The position numbers were made by a program, and so were the translations under genes. Positions 1 through 11,078 of a DNA stretch of 64,000 nt are shown piece by piece. Every line of letters begins with the position of its first letter. Within the stretch, counting starts at the first letter, position 1. The stretch covers positions 13,111,261-13,175,260 of the forward strand of contig NC_019866.2 in the NCBI RefSeq assembly GCF_002234675.1. The letters run 5' to 3'. The stretch is from Oryzias latipes. Lineage: Eukaryota; Chordata; Actinopteri; Beloniformes; Adrianichthyidae. The notes below the pieces were generated by a model. That model was given only the letters and a program-made list of their open reading frames with translations. It searched no databases and was not told the DNA's origin.

Positions 1-564
1 CTAACCCCAGCACTTCTTAGCTGGTGATGCGTGCAGGTTTCACTGTTCAATTTGCAGCGAGGAAGCACAGTTCACAATACAATGTTCATGCAGAAACATA
101 TAAAAGCATATTCATTCCCACAGCAGCTAGAATAATGTGCAAGTATTCCATTCATGTTTACCAGCAGGGCAGTCTCATCCACACTCCCTGTTTACTTCTT
201 TTCACTGTAGTATCAGCTTTGCATGTTTAAGTGAGTTATCAGTTTCAGACAGGAGGAGCCACACCTCTGAGTTTTATCCCACATACAAAAACACACACAG
301 CTGTGTGTGTGATGGGAGTTTCTGTGGTTACCTTCAGAGTCAAAGAAGTAGAAAACTATGCAGCCTGGGATTGAATTAGACTTTGAAATGCCCCAATGAC
401 ATAAAAATAGCATGATATTGTAATCACTGTCTCCACCTAGTGGACTTTTTAGGTAGGGTACTCTCCACTAACTGGTTACAAAATCACTAGGGCTTTGCCA
501 GATTTGAGTTAAAATATTTTTTTTTAATAACTTCAGCAATTTTCTCCTTTTTTTCTGCTTGTAG
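1..564 (+). other. sept9: Intron of sept9
   Basis: No exon or recognisable repeat was seen before the polypyrimidine tract and acceptor at 541-564. The segment 431-446 carries a CCACCTAGTGG-type sequence that resembles a CTCF core, but this alone is weak. The next sept9 intron (617-1235) also holds nothing recognisable. Confidence 0.6.
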
Positions 565-1377
565 TTGAGAACATAGCCCACTGTGAGTTTGCCTACTTAC
601 GAGATCTTCTTATCAGGTGAGAAGTGAATATATTGTTTGCGTCGCTTATCTCTGTGTGTTTATTCATCTATTAGAATAGACTACAGATTCTGCATCAGAA
701 TGCAGCTGCTCAAAAAAATAACGAACATCTTTAGCAAACAAACTATAAATAGCATCCATTATATCTGCATGCGGTTTTAATGCACCAAACATTAAAGTTC
801 ACAGCTATTTTTAAGAACGAAAGGAATTTATTGGAACTTTTATGTGTTCACCCATCTCATTGTTCTTTAATCATCACATGTGACTCCCTTTTGGTGTAGC
901 CGTTGCATGGCACAATCTACAGAACAACGTAGTTATTTTCTGTTTTAAAATAAATCTGTAACTTCTCTGTTATACTTTTTCTTTGTTTTTTGTATTTTTA
1001 ATGTAAAGCAGAAATTTTTTGTGTGAAAATCCCAGTGTCTCCTGGAATTCTACTACACTATAGAGTAAAAATGAGTGTAAAAAACCTACCTTAATTAATA
1101 AACACAAACATATTCCAAATGCGTTTATTCCCACGAGGGACGAGGGAATTAAAATTTTATTTTACTCCTGTATAGTTTTTTTATTTAGATGAAACAGTTC
1201 AGGAGGTATAAGTTTGTTTGTTTTTTTCTATTTAGGACACACATGCAGAACATTAAGGACATCACCAGCAGCATCCATTATGAAATGTATCGTGTGAGAC
1301 GCCTCAATGAGAGTAACACAGCAGTGACTCAAGCCAACGGTATCCCTGAACACCACCTGTCCACCCATGAGATGTAA
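565..1377 (+). CDS. sept9: Septin 9, last two coding exons (partial; 5' part outside the window)
   Basis: Two coding exons are seen. Exon 565-616 follows an acceptor ending TGTAG and ends at a GTGAGA donor. The terminal exon runs 1236-1377 and ends in TAA. Joined, they read ENIAHCEFAYLRDLLIR then THMQNIKDITSSIHYEMYRV, followed by a short variable tail ending in STHEM. The block CEFAYLRDLLIRTHMQ is the conserved end of the septin GTPase fold (septin-unique element and alpha-6 region), and the tail lacks the coiled coil of SEPT2/6/7-type septins, as in SEPT9. Septins are filament-forming GTP-binding proteins of the cortex, cytokinesis ring and microtubule-associated scaffolds. The downstream neighbour tnrc6c matches the human SEPT9-TNRC6C neighbourhood, which supports the assignment. 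Whether this is the a or b teleost paralogue cannot be told. The GTPase domain and all earlier exons lie outside the window. Confidence 0.92.
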
Positions 1378-2610
1378 ACACCAACCTGCTCCAAAGGCAT
1401 TAGCATACGTTAGCGATGAGACTGCGATCCTCAGCAACAGCCTTCCCACCTCTTCCACCCCCACGTCCCCGGTGGGACAAAAACTTCAAAGTCTTTCCAG
1501 AGGGACTTTGTGTTTAATGACTTCCTGCAGCTCACAGGACTCTTCATGTCAGCTTAGTGCCTTTTTTTTAACCAAACCTTGTTATCTCAGTTGCTGACAA
1601 AGATGGTGAGGAGAATGCACCGGCTTCAGAATGTGCTGCAGTTTGACTTTTTCCGGCATTCGTACCTTAACAGTTAACATTTGTGGTGCCAAACAAGATA
1701 GAATGACACTCAATGTTCTTCAGTGTCAGGTTTGTCTTAAACAGTAAAAACAACTAATTTCATCCATGTCTTTTTGCAAGTTTGATGATTTCTTCATGCC
1801 TTTTGAGGACATTTTACCACACGGGTTTATTTTATTTTAATTTTTTTTTTTTTTTTTAATGCATGTGTGAGAAGCGATCATTTGTTTTTACAATGATTCA
1901 GTCACTGCTTGTTCTGTTGGAAGAGGGCCAGGCAGCTCTTTCCTAACACATGCAGCTATCAGTCTATGAGATGCTGCATCATTCAGCTCTCCCCTCAAAA
2001 ATACACCAAATATCACATCATATATCTATCTTTTTTTTCCCCTCACAACCTCTGCCTGAATTTTTCTTAGATGGTCAAATCCCTTTAAACACAGGTGCCA
2101 GATTTTTGACGCCTTTTTAAGAATCCCACCTGTAGATGTCATTGTTTTATTGATACAAATTTCTAAAGAGTGATTTACGATGAAAAAGTATCTATGCACG
2201 TTTTAAAATGTGAATGTTTTTGTCTTTAGTTGTGGTCCACACTTATTCCCCAAACATATGCAGCACACGCATGGTTTTCCTTCCATGAGGTCCACTGCAG
2301 TGCTTTATTTATGGGAGAGAAATGTACAAGCGTGCTGGCACAAACAGAAAAACTGTTTGTTTACGGTGGAATTCATTTGAACATGTTTCGGTCCTCCAGC
2401 ATCATTTATTCAGTAAAGAAAAAATGTTTGTTTTTTCTATTTTTCTAATGTACCAATAATGTGTCTTTCATTCATATATAATTCTGTAAGCTGCCACTCC
2501 TCTGCCTTGTCTTGTATATTCTTGTGTTCTGATACATTTTTTTGTACTTTTATTATAACAAAATCTCCTCTACCTTATTTTAAAGAAATAAAGATTGAAG
2601 TTGTAAATAT
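1378..2610 (+). other. sept9: sept9 3'UTR with poly(A) signal
   Basis: This is AT-rich non-coding sequence downstream of the septin stop. An AATAAA at 2586-2591 is followed within about 20 bases by a T/G-rich stretch, so cleavage is expected near 2,605-2,615. No further coding exon was seen. A long T run lies at about 1,845-1,860. Confidence 0.7.
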
Positions 2611-4440
2611 TTAGTGGATGCTCATTTCATTTAAAGTTGGCTAACAGCTGGGTCTGTTAAATCTTTGTAGACTCTGAATCCAATTTAAATTTTCTGTTGT
2701 TCTGCATTCCGTAGCTTTTAATTGCAGGTGTAATTCCTTTACTGGAACACTTAAGTTGTCATTAATCCTTGCCTTGATTAGCATCTGAAATCAATATGTC
2801 TGCCTGCCAGACCGGAGCGTAGTTGATTAGCGCTAATTGCTTCAGTGCACTAGTGTGTCTTTTCTTCTTCAGCGAGAGTGATGGCAGGTGACCAGACCTG
2901 AGTTCATGACAGACAGTCGAGGTATAGTGTTGATGTCCCCTAAATCTCTGGGTTGTTAAACCCTAATCTGCATCTTTGATAAAACTTCTCGATCAGGCAA
3001 GTCCGGCCCGTGGACCAAATGCAGCTCACATTCAAATTTCAACCGGCCCGCATGATTCTTTCATGAAATCAGTAATATTTTCTAAAAACTGTACAATTTC
3101 TAGATTGTGATTGGCTAAATTATGTTTTCTGCCATCGTAAACCTGGAGCATTTTTAGTGCATTTCTAAAAGGTCAAGTAAATAAAACTGACGGGGAGGGC
3201 CACTCCTTTTTCAGTTAAATATGAAACAACTGTGTGTGCCAAATAGGCCAAGAGATTGTAGCTGATTTCAAGGAGTTCAATATCAGGGGCAATACAAGAC
3301 GAAGCATCTACGACAGGCTAACTGGGAATGAACAGTGTGAAAAATTTAGTAATTTTAGTAAAAACCTGTTTCAATGTGTTTGTTTTCTATTTGAATAAAT
3401 GAAAGTATGCCATCGCAATGAAATGTTTATAGTTCATTTGCATTTAATGCTATTAAAATAGTTCAAAGACTCAGGCGTAATGGTTGGCCCTCTAATGTTT
3501 TCACCTCACCAAATCTGGCGCTCTTTGCAAAATGTTTATACCCCCCCCCCCCCCCCCTCCCCGATGCTGGAGAAAATGGTGCTGTGAGATAAAAAGACCA
3601 GCATTCAATCTTCTGGAGCGCAGATCAAGTTATGCTTCAACTCTTATGGCTTCAAAATGGCGTTTCTGCAAAACAACATCAACACTCCATCCTGCATGTT
3701 AGATGTTCACTTTTTCCAATGTAAGGACCCTCCCTCAAAGCTAGGACCTTTAGCCTCTCACTCTGTGTCCCACCGTAGAGAGGCCGCTGCATCTCTATCT
3801 ACAGCTGCTCATGTGCCATCCAGCTTTAATGACAGCCATTAAAGAGCCTCATGCTTCATGGATACTAATGAAGTCGACAGGACCAAGCCTGTAAGAAAAG
3901 CAGTTTGATTTCCAGAGTGTGACAAAGTAGCGGATGTTTATGCGGATCGCTGAGTGCTACAGCTGTGTGCGCCAGAATGCCCCGTGCCAATGGTTTCAGG
4001 TCCAAACAGCTTTGCCCCTCTGCTGCCAGGCTGCGCCAGTCACCCACTGTCGCACAGCAGCAGAAGGGCAGGTCTCATGGGTTAGGGCATCAGTGACTGC
4101 AGGCATCCTCATTGGCTAGACCTGTGATGGATTAGAGCAGAATGAGCTCTTCAGACAGGAAGTAGTCGACAAATTCATCGTTTACAAACAGATGCCGTCA
4201 GTTTTGCACCTGAGCGTAAAAACTGCATCGCATCCAGCTCACTACTTTCAAGCAGTAGCTAACCCAACTTAACTATTTGGAGACTTCTCCTACCCCCACT
4301 TTATTGCCCCAGTTTGTTTCCTCCCTCCCCCATCTCTCCTCTTTTGTTGCCAGGCATCTCACCTCCTCCTCCTCCTCCCCTCCTTGTTTTTTCCTCTCCG
4401 GAGTCGGCTTCCATCCTTCCTCTTGGCTCGGTGCCAGGCA
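2611..4440. other. Intergenic stretch sept9-tnrc6c, first part
   Basis: Apart from a degenerate hAT fragment at about 3,000-3,370 and a poly-C run at 3541-3558, no gene or RNA was recognised. Pyrimidine-rich sequence at 4,280-4,400 has open frames that look like low-complexity artefacts. Confidence 0.5.
2995..3370 (+). mobile_element. Degenerate hAT-type DNA transposon fragment (ZBED-like transposase piece)
   Basis: Positions about 3,270-3,345 read FKEFNIR followed, after a small shift, by a K-T-K-H-like segment and YDRLTGNEQCEK. This matches the zinc-finger (BED-type) entry region of hAT transposases of the ZBED5/GTF2IRD2 kind, where a KEFN(I/V)RRHY..KH..YD(R/K)L pattern is typical. The preceding segment with repeated CCGGCCCG words resembles the ends of related elements. 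The reading frame is interrupted, so this is a dead remnant. Boundaries are approximate and no target-site duplication was found. Confidence 0.6.
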
Positions 4441-4560
4441 CTCAGACATTGGGGAGGGGCTGCTACCTTATGCAAATGATCAGACTTAATGCAAATCAGC
4501 TCTGCTGTTAATTAAAAGTCAGCTGCAAATTCAATTAGCTGTCTGAGAAGAAAGGCTGGA
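4440..4560. promoter_or_regulatory. Candidate conserved enhancer with two perfect octamer motifs
   Basis: Two perfect ATGCAAAT octamers (POU-factor sites) lie at 4470-4477 and 4489-4496, spaced 19 bases start to start in the same orientation. Homeodomain-type TTAATTAAAA and CAATTAG words and CAGCTG E-boxes follow within 60 bases. No open frame explains the segment. This density is typical of developmental enhancers, but conservation was not testable here. Confidence 0.4.
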
Positions 4561-4949
4561 AATGGCTTTCTCTAATAGACGCGGTGAGGGTTTTTAAAAG
4601 GACGGCTCCCATTACTGTGTCAGAACTGAAAAACAAAGGAACTGAGTTATGGGGGGGGGGGTTCAATAGAAAACAAGTTTTAAATATTGTACTTAAAAGG
4701 TTCAAAGGGGTGACTTTATCATTAGTATAAATGTGAAATCAGCGTTGGTGCTCATTAGTCCAAATAAAGGCATTAACCGGAGTTCTGCTGTAATGTTGGG
4801 CTGGGGGTTTCTTCTAAAGCCATTGAGACAACAGATTCAGACAGGAGGCGGGAGAAAGGAGAGCATCGTTTCTAGCGCCTGCCTCTGGCTAATTACTGTA
4901 AGTAATTAAACTAGTCGCAGATGTATTAGAATAATTATCCTGCTCTTTT

Positions 4950-5560
4950 CGAAAATGGAGCAAGCATACAAATTCTTGCGTGCGGTGCGCACCCATGTAG
5001 CTGTGCATGATTATGCGTGTTCTGGTTGCGTTCGCCATCTGGGCTTTGTGACATGTGGATGCCGCAGGTTTGGACACAAAAGCCGACATCCATGGAGGAG
5101 CTACGTGCACCAGGCATGTGATGCACATTCAAGAACACGCTAAAACGGGTATTCTTGAACGCACTTTTGGCACATGGTGTTCACACTGGACTGTCGCTAC
5201 CCAACGCTAGTGCATGTACTCACGGTTGGAAGAGGCTTGGTGCAAATTTCATTAACTCCAGACTTTTTCTTTCACACTATATTCCACATGGTGTCATATG
5301 ATTCCAGCTGGGCACAAATCGCAATTATTCATCTCTCCTCCATTTATCATGGAGGAGGTTGGCACTTCCGCATATGAAAAGAACGCTACCCATAAATCCC
5401 TACCAAAAACCCAATCCCTGATTGGTCAAAGTTCAACTGTTTTAACCTTTAACACGCGTTCGACGGCCGGACATTTTTTGCGTAGAGCCCAGAACGTACT
5501 TAAAAACTTGCATAGCAACGCATGAACGTGGAAGCCCAAAACACTCACTTATATGTATTT
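4950..5560. repeat. Probable interspersed repeat, related in inverted orientation to 9,600-10,060
   Basis: The segment shares CCCTGATTGGT..AAGTT (5,415-5,432) with the reverse complement of 9,770-9,795, and the flanks resemble each other over a few hundred bases (ACTTAAAAACTTGCAT versus the reverse of the 9,640 region). This suggests two diverged, oppositely oriented copies of one DNA-transposon-like repeat. Ends and family are not established. Confidence 0.4.
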
Positions 5561-6620
5561 TCCATTGGAAGTGGTTGGTTGGAAGGCTTTACGGGGGGGG
5601 GGTGAAAATAGCATTAGACCAGTGGGTTTGGTTTGTCACAAATGTTGATGCATCCACTGATTGAAACATAAACTTACATCCATTCGTCTGGATGTTTTTT
5701 TTTTAAACCAGTGGAGATTTTTTAAAAAAGGGACTGGCATTCTGGTAGCAAAAATGTGCAGGGGGAACAAGTTTTGGATCCTGATGGATAACTGAAAGTT
5801 AGTGAGAAATTGAACAAAGGACCTGAGCAGAGTTGATGTATAAGGGGGAGGACGGGCAGTGGATGAAGTTTCTGTCTATTGGCAGAAAAAGATAAGAGAC
5901 CTTGAAGTGAATTGGAGAGCTGGCTGCTCCTAATAACTGAAGCCTGTTCCCATGAGGACACACAATCAATGTTCCCCTCAACTCCGGCTGTCTTTATTAC
6001 CTCTCTTACTTACACTGACCGACTTCAATCCCATTCATTTTGTCTTTCTTGCTATTACCCATTTAAAAAACATAAAGATGCTCAACTAAAAACAGAGAGT
6101 TTTTTTATAGTAAGGTTTTCAGTCCAGGTTCCTGTTATTAAACCTTATCAGAAGCAGGCGACTGAATCAGCCAAATCTGAAGAACGTCACACAGATTGCG
6201 GGACATAAGTTTGTAAGCTGCCCTTGATGAGTTCAAATACGCGGTCTGGCTGAATAGCATCATTACCCGGGTTTAATAGAGAAAATCAATGGAGGCTCCC
6301 GCAGGAGAGTGCTGAAGCGTCAAACTATTAGTCTACATTACAGAGAGCGAAACCATTAAACTGCTGAAACTTAAATTAAAGTGGAATCTTGGCACATTCC
6401 CTTTCTCCGCAAGATCATAAAGAAAGTTAATTCAGCTATTGGTGGAAAAAATAAACCTTAAACATGCCTCTACTAAAGAAATGTGCACAAACAAGTGCAG
6501 TGTGTAAAGGAATACTTTGATGGCCTTATTAGTTGATGCCAAAAGTCGGATTTGATTTAAACTTACAGGATCATGACTCAATTCGGTTGGAGAAAAAAAA
6601 TGTTTATGTTTTACTTTGGT
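5561..6620. other. Intergenic, nothing recognised
   Basis: No gene, RNA or clear repeat was seen. A G run lies at about 5,592-5,601. Short open frames on both strands have no recognisable domains. Confidence 0.4.
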
Positions 6621-6624
6621 GCAG

Positions 6625-6870
6625 ATCAGGGGTCTGCAACCTTTCACATTAAAAGACCTATTTGGGTCCGTTTCTTACAGAACAAAAAAGCGAGAGCCAC
6701 AAAGTCCCACATTTTTGTTTAGAAAAACCCATTTTATTTTTGTTTCTGTAGCCATAAGTCATTCACGTGTAAAATAGCTTTAAAATATTTACAATAATTC
6801 AAATATAAATTGTTATATTTTTTCAATATATAACATTTGTAACTTCTTTTTCTATTACAGCAGTGCCTAC
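6625..6870 (+). mobile_element. hAT-like element end (CAGGGGTCTGCAACC type)
   Basis: CAGGGGTCTGCAACCTTT at about 6,627 followed by AAGA-CC-ATTTGGGTCC and GAGCCACAAAG is the characteristic 5' end of a very common vertebrate hAT non-autonomous family. The other end was not located, so the right boundary is a guess from the drift into AT-rich sequence. Confidence 0.55.
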
Positions 6871-7960
6871 AACTTCTTTTCTAAGTAAAATACGCCCAAA
6901 TAAGTGTGTCAAATAGGATCCACCTGCTGCAGCATAGTAACTTGAAATGTAGATTAGAATGTGATAGAAGGAAAATATGATGGTAAACTTGATTGCAAAC
7001 GCTGTCCAAAGAAGCAGGGAAGACGCTAAAAGAGAAATGAGGAATCACATGGATTTTAGCATGAGGTCTGGATTAACAGGATGTCTATCTTTTGGTCACT
7101 TGGGTTATAAAATTCTCATCAGGAGTCAGAAGGGAAGAACGTATCGTTGGGTGTGTTTTCATCCAGATGTGAGGTCAGGATTGCACATTTAATTCCTGGC
7201 ACATTTAATTTCTGACACATTTAATTCCTGACCAAACCTCACATATCTGCCGGTCTTTGAATAAGCAGTCACTAGAGATGTTGAAGAAGGCGTTTATTGA
7301 GCCCACACCTCTATCTAATACCCCTTTTCCCTCTTAGACCTCATTTAGGTCAAAAACTTTGTTAGCTAAAACAGTTAAGTTCTGTATGTCTTGTGCAAAT
7401 GTCCTTCGGGTTTTTCCATGTATTTTTTAAGATGCTTTCCCAGTTGTGACTCCGAGACCTGCACCCATGTAGCTGCATCTGTTTTTCCATGTAAATGAAA
7501 AAGAAAAACTGATGTAAATACACCTTCTGTCCTTTAAGAGACAAGTATATACAATCTGGATAGACTGATTAATGCTCACAGGACTGCAGCTCTGCAGCCT
7601 CGCTCTGTGACATCGTCTTGGTTTTCTTTTCTTTTCTTTTCTTTCTATATATTTCCAGATCTGCTGTGTTTGTTGCATCTAGTGAAGGAAAATGTATGGA
7701 GCACCCCTGTATGCAAATTTCTTTAAAAGTAACAGTGAAAATAATTGCAGCATCTTTTGCTCATTAAAAAAGTGCATCCTTGTTAGTTTAGTCTACTGTA
7801 GGTGTACTTATATTCAGCATCCGTATCCATTAACCTACAGCTAATCTACACTCAGCTGAAACAAGTAAAGTGCAGCCCAACGAGTTCAATAGCCAGTTAA
7901 TTTGATAAATATTCCCCTTTGATTCATTTATACACGCACAGCTTGCACATTCTTAGAGGA
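6871..7960. other. Intergenic, short tandem triplication only
   Basis: A unit resembling CACATTTAATTCCTG occurs three times in a row at about 7,184-7,232. A TTTTC microsatellite is at about 7,620-7,645. No gene was recognised. Confidence 0.45.
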
Positions 7961-7969
7961 CAGACTTTA

Positions 7970-8245
7970 ATGTTCTGTTGCTGGTTTATAAAGCTTTGAA
8001 TGGTTTAGCACTAAATTACGATAATGACCCCCTGACCCATTGTGTACCAAGCAGACCTCTCCAGTCATCTGGATCCGGTCTCTTATCAGTTCCTAAAATA
8101 AAATATGGAGAAGCTGTTTAACTTCTGTGCTCCACAGATCTGGAACAAACTTCCAGTTTCAGCTGAAACACTCAGTTTTTTTAAATCCAGGTTAAAGACT
8201 CAGCTGTTCTCAGCTGCATTTGATTAGTTTTTATTCAGAGATTTA
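7970..8245 (+). mobile_element. LINE 3' fragment (L2/Rex-like reverse-transcriptase C-terminus)
   Basis: Translation gives LVYKALNGLA near 7,983 followed by RPLQSSGSGLLSVP and then, in a disrupted frame, the DLEQTS equivalent of the usual W-N-S-LP segment. This order (VYKALNGLAP, RSLRSS, LL.VP, WN.LP, FK..LK) is the end of the reverse-transcriptase ORF of L2-clade non-LTR elements in fish. Several frame breaks make it a dead fragment. Confidence 0.65.
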
Positions 8246-8335
8246 CATCTGCACTTTAAGCTTACTTCAAATTTTTTCATTCATGACTTTTTTCTAATTT
8301 TATTTGAATGAGCATTCCTGTAAGATTTCTTCTGG

Positions 8336-8575
8336 ATAGTTCAGTTGGTTAAGTGCAGCACTGGCGAATAGGCAATCAGGGTTAATTCCCAGTGAGCGCA
8401 ATGAGCTTCATCCATTGTGGGTCCTTGGGAAAGACCCTTCAATCTACTGCCTAACTATGTAGCCACAAAAAGGCCCAAGTCTGGGTCCCCCTGTACCGCT
8501 CTGTCAGGAAGGGCATCTGACCTAAAAATCTCTGCCATAACACCTGTGAGAATCAGTGAAAGCTGATTCGCTGAG
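8336..8575 (+). repeat. tRNA-derived SINE
   Basis: An A-box-like TAGTTCAGTTGG lies at 8337-8348 and a B-box-like GGTTAATTCCC at 8380-8390, at the spacing of a tRNA promoter. They are followed by a body ending in GGAAGGGCATCTGACC, a word common in fish SINE tails. It lies just downstream of the LINE fragment. Confidence 0.65.
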
Positions 8576-8599
8576 GCGCCTTGTGAATCGATTTACCGA

Positions 8600-9640
8600 T
8601 TTTTTTTTCTGTTTTCTGTAAATCAATTTGAATCGTCTTTTTATACAAACTTGCCAACTGACTGAACTTGATTGATCACTTTAGATCAGATGAAAGATTA
8701 TGTTGGGAAACTTTATCAATTGGATTTGTCAGCTGATTTAGTGTGTTGAAAATAAAATGTCTTGAAAATAAAATAGAAAGTAGTTAATGTGATGAGCTGT
8801 CTGATATCAGTCTAGCAGAACGATAGAAAAGCACTGAAACTCTGAGGTTTTTTGTGTCAGCACACAACGGTTTGCTGTGCAGAACGTCTGTCAGTGGATT
8901 TATCCAGGATTTGTGAGCCTTGTTAAGAATAAAAGAGGATTTTCTAGTAGAGATCACTCGAATCAAAGGTAGGGAGTAAAATGTTGAAGGCTTACATACT
9001 TATTTTTGTCTTCTTATCCTTCACTACTTTATTATTTGTCAGTTTATCTTTGGTTTGATGTCGACATTGCAGAGGAAATCCACACACATGAGATTGAACT
9101 TGTGGATTTTCACCTCAATTTCCAATTCCAAACTGTCTAATGGAATTGCAATCAGATTTTTTGTACAAGGGAATGTTTTTAAACATCAGATTTGACTATT
9201 ACAGACCAAACTTTAATTCATTGACAGCCAGCATAAAACTGAATATTTTGCAGCAAAATAAGAACCCAGGACCTCAGGACCTTCCTGAGGTCAAAATAAG
9301 ACCTCAGGAAGGAGGTCTTATTTTAGGTTTAAAGCTGTTATTTGGTTAATGGCTGAAAAACCGACTGAAATAACAATGTTGGAAAGTTCTGGACTACATA
9401 TAAAAAAATAGTCGACCAAAAGTATTTAGTTGGAGGTGCTCACAAATAAACTGTTATTCAAAGCCATCTCAAGTCTTAAAATTAACAGGTACAGGAAATA
9501 TTTTGTTGTTTAAAAATAAAAATATGCAGTTGATGTTGAAATGATGGACTGTTTGTAAAAAAAGGTTTTTGTAGACCTAACATTAATAAGGATGAAAAAA
9601 CAAATGAACATTGTTCACAAGTTGCCCGACTTGAGTCTTA
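8600..9640. other. Intergenic, AT-rich, no gene seen
   Basis: Apart from the hairpin at 9280-9312, nothing was recognised here. Short open frames lack domain signatures. Confidence 0.4.
9280..9312. repeat. Perfect 13-bp hairpin with 7-base loop
   Basis: CCTTCCTGAGGTC (9280-9292) is the exact reverse complement of GACCTCAGGAAGG (9300-9312), with the loop AAAATAA between. Partial echoes of the same words flank it on both sides (ACCTCAGGA at 9,271; AAATAAG and CTTATTTT further out). It lies in otherwise unremarkable intergenic DNA. Confidence 0.8.
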
Positions 9641-10060
9641 AATGAAGTTTTTACATGTGAAATTTAAACGCTTCCGCGTTCAGAATTCTCGTGTTCACCT
9701 GTTGCTCCACAATTTTCTACAAACTTCTTTGGAGTCTGCATACAAAATGCACAGCCAGGTTAAACCAGGTCAAACTTCAACCAATCAGGGACTCAGATTT
9801 GATACTGAAGTATGGATGCCGTTCCGTTTCTTTCACGGAAGTACATGCTGTTTCTAAATTGATCATGAGGAGAAATTAATAATTGCAGTTTGTGTCAAGC
9901 CAAATTACATGACGCTGGAGCAAGATTTTCCAGATTTAAACAATTTTGCGCCAAGTAGAAGATTGCAAACGCTAGTAGAAGAAGAAGAAAAAGCCTCTCG
10001 TCCAGTGTGGGCAAAATGCACTTTCTAAAATTCACATTAACTCGTTTTTGAATATGCTTC
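9600..10060. repeat. Probable interspersed repeat, inverted relative of 4,950-5,560
   Basis: AACCAATCAGGGACTCAG near 9,778 is the reverse-complement counterpart of the CCCTGATTGGT word at 5,415, and flanking words correspond loosely. It looks like an old DNA-transposon copy, but the ends are not defined. Confidence 0.35.
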
Positions 10061-10139
10061 ACATGCCTGGTGTGTCAATAGCAGTACTTCCTTTTCTACT
10101 AGTTTGTTTTAGAAGACAAGACTAAAACTAAACTAAAAG

Positions 10140-10569
10140 TAGGGCTGCACGATATGAGGAAAACCTGCGATATGCGATATTAGTGATCAATATTGCGATG
10201 ACGATATAACTTGCAATAAATGAACAAATGGCAAAAACAACAAAACATTTCCATTTCACTGCAAAATATAATTTAAAGAAGGGTCAAAATACCTTAAATG
10301 ATTCTCCAAATGACCTTCGTCTAATTAGGAGGCCAACATCTGACATAAAAGCTCCATCCGATTGGTCAACAACGTGAAGGGCTCCATCTGGATGGTCAAA
10401 TGCATAAAGGGATTTATTCAATTCATTAAATAGTTCAAGTTGCCATAAGAGTGTTTTAGCATAATTAAGGTTTACCATTTATTGCGATTTTCGCTGACTT
10501 TTGCGATATGGATGTTGCACAGCTTGAAATCGCGATAACGATAAATTTGCGATCAATTGTGCAGACCTA
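10140..10569. mobile_element. Non-autonomous hAT element (430 bp) with 8-bp target-site duplication
   Basis: The left end TAGGGCTGCACGAT and the right end ATTGTGCAGACCTA form imperfect terminal inverted repeats. The flanks carry the same 8 bases ACTAAAAG (10132-10139 and 10570-10577), the hAT signature. The interior is full of GCGATAT/ATCGCG words, as in common teleost hAT miniature elements, and has no transposase. The intact duplication suggests a fairly recent insertion. Confidence 0.85.
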
Positions 10570-10879
10570 ACTAAAAGCAAAGCTTATTCAGAGATAGGAA
10601 TTGTTGTATTTTGGAAAAATGCTGTACAACACTGTGTTCTGATGTCAAAAGACTTTCTGCTTTGGCATCATTACTTCAACTCAGTTGTGTCAAAAAAGAG
10701 ATTTATGAAACCTTTAGTCTGACTTAACCAGGCATCCCATGAGGCTGCTGTTTAGCATCTCACAGCTTCTCGTCTTCATCCGGTCAAGGGTCAACTTCAT
10801 GAGAAAATGCCATCACCGTAAACACATACATGAGTAGACACACAGCTCCACGTCAAGGCGTGGCTCAAATTCTGCAACT

Positions 10880-11065
10880 CAATTAGGAATGGCCCACTCA
10901 GAGCTGCTATGTCCTTTAACTAATTAGTCATGAATATGAAATGCCAAGATTTTAATTAGTCTGCCTGCACGGAAGAAATATCAGACTAATTTGCTCCTTT
11001 CACCTGAGCATGCTTTGCATTATGCATACCTGTATTGAATGTCATTTGACTTTTGTAACAACCAA
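10880..11065. promoter_or_regulatory. Candidate homeodomain/POU-rich non-coding element next to the gap
   Basis: TAATTA cores lie at 10921-10926 and 10953-10958, with CTAATTTGC near 10,986 and TTTGCATTATGCAT near 11,014-11,027, all within 110 bases of non-repetitive sequence. This resembles developmental enhancers. It is only a candidate, since conservation was not checked. Confidence 0.3.
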
Positions 11066-11078
11066 TAAGTAAAGAGGA

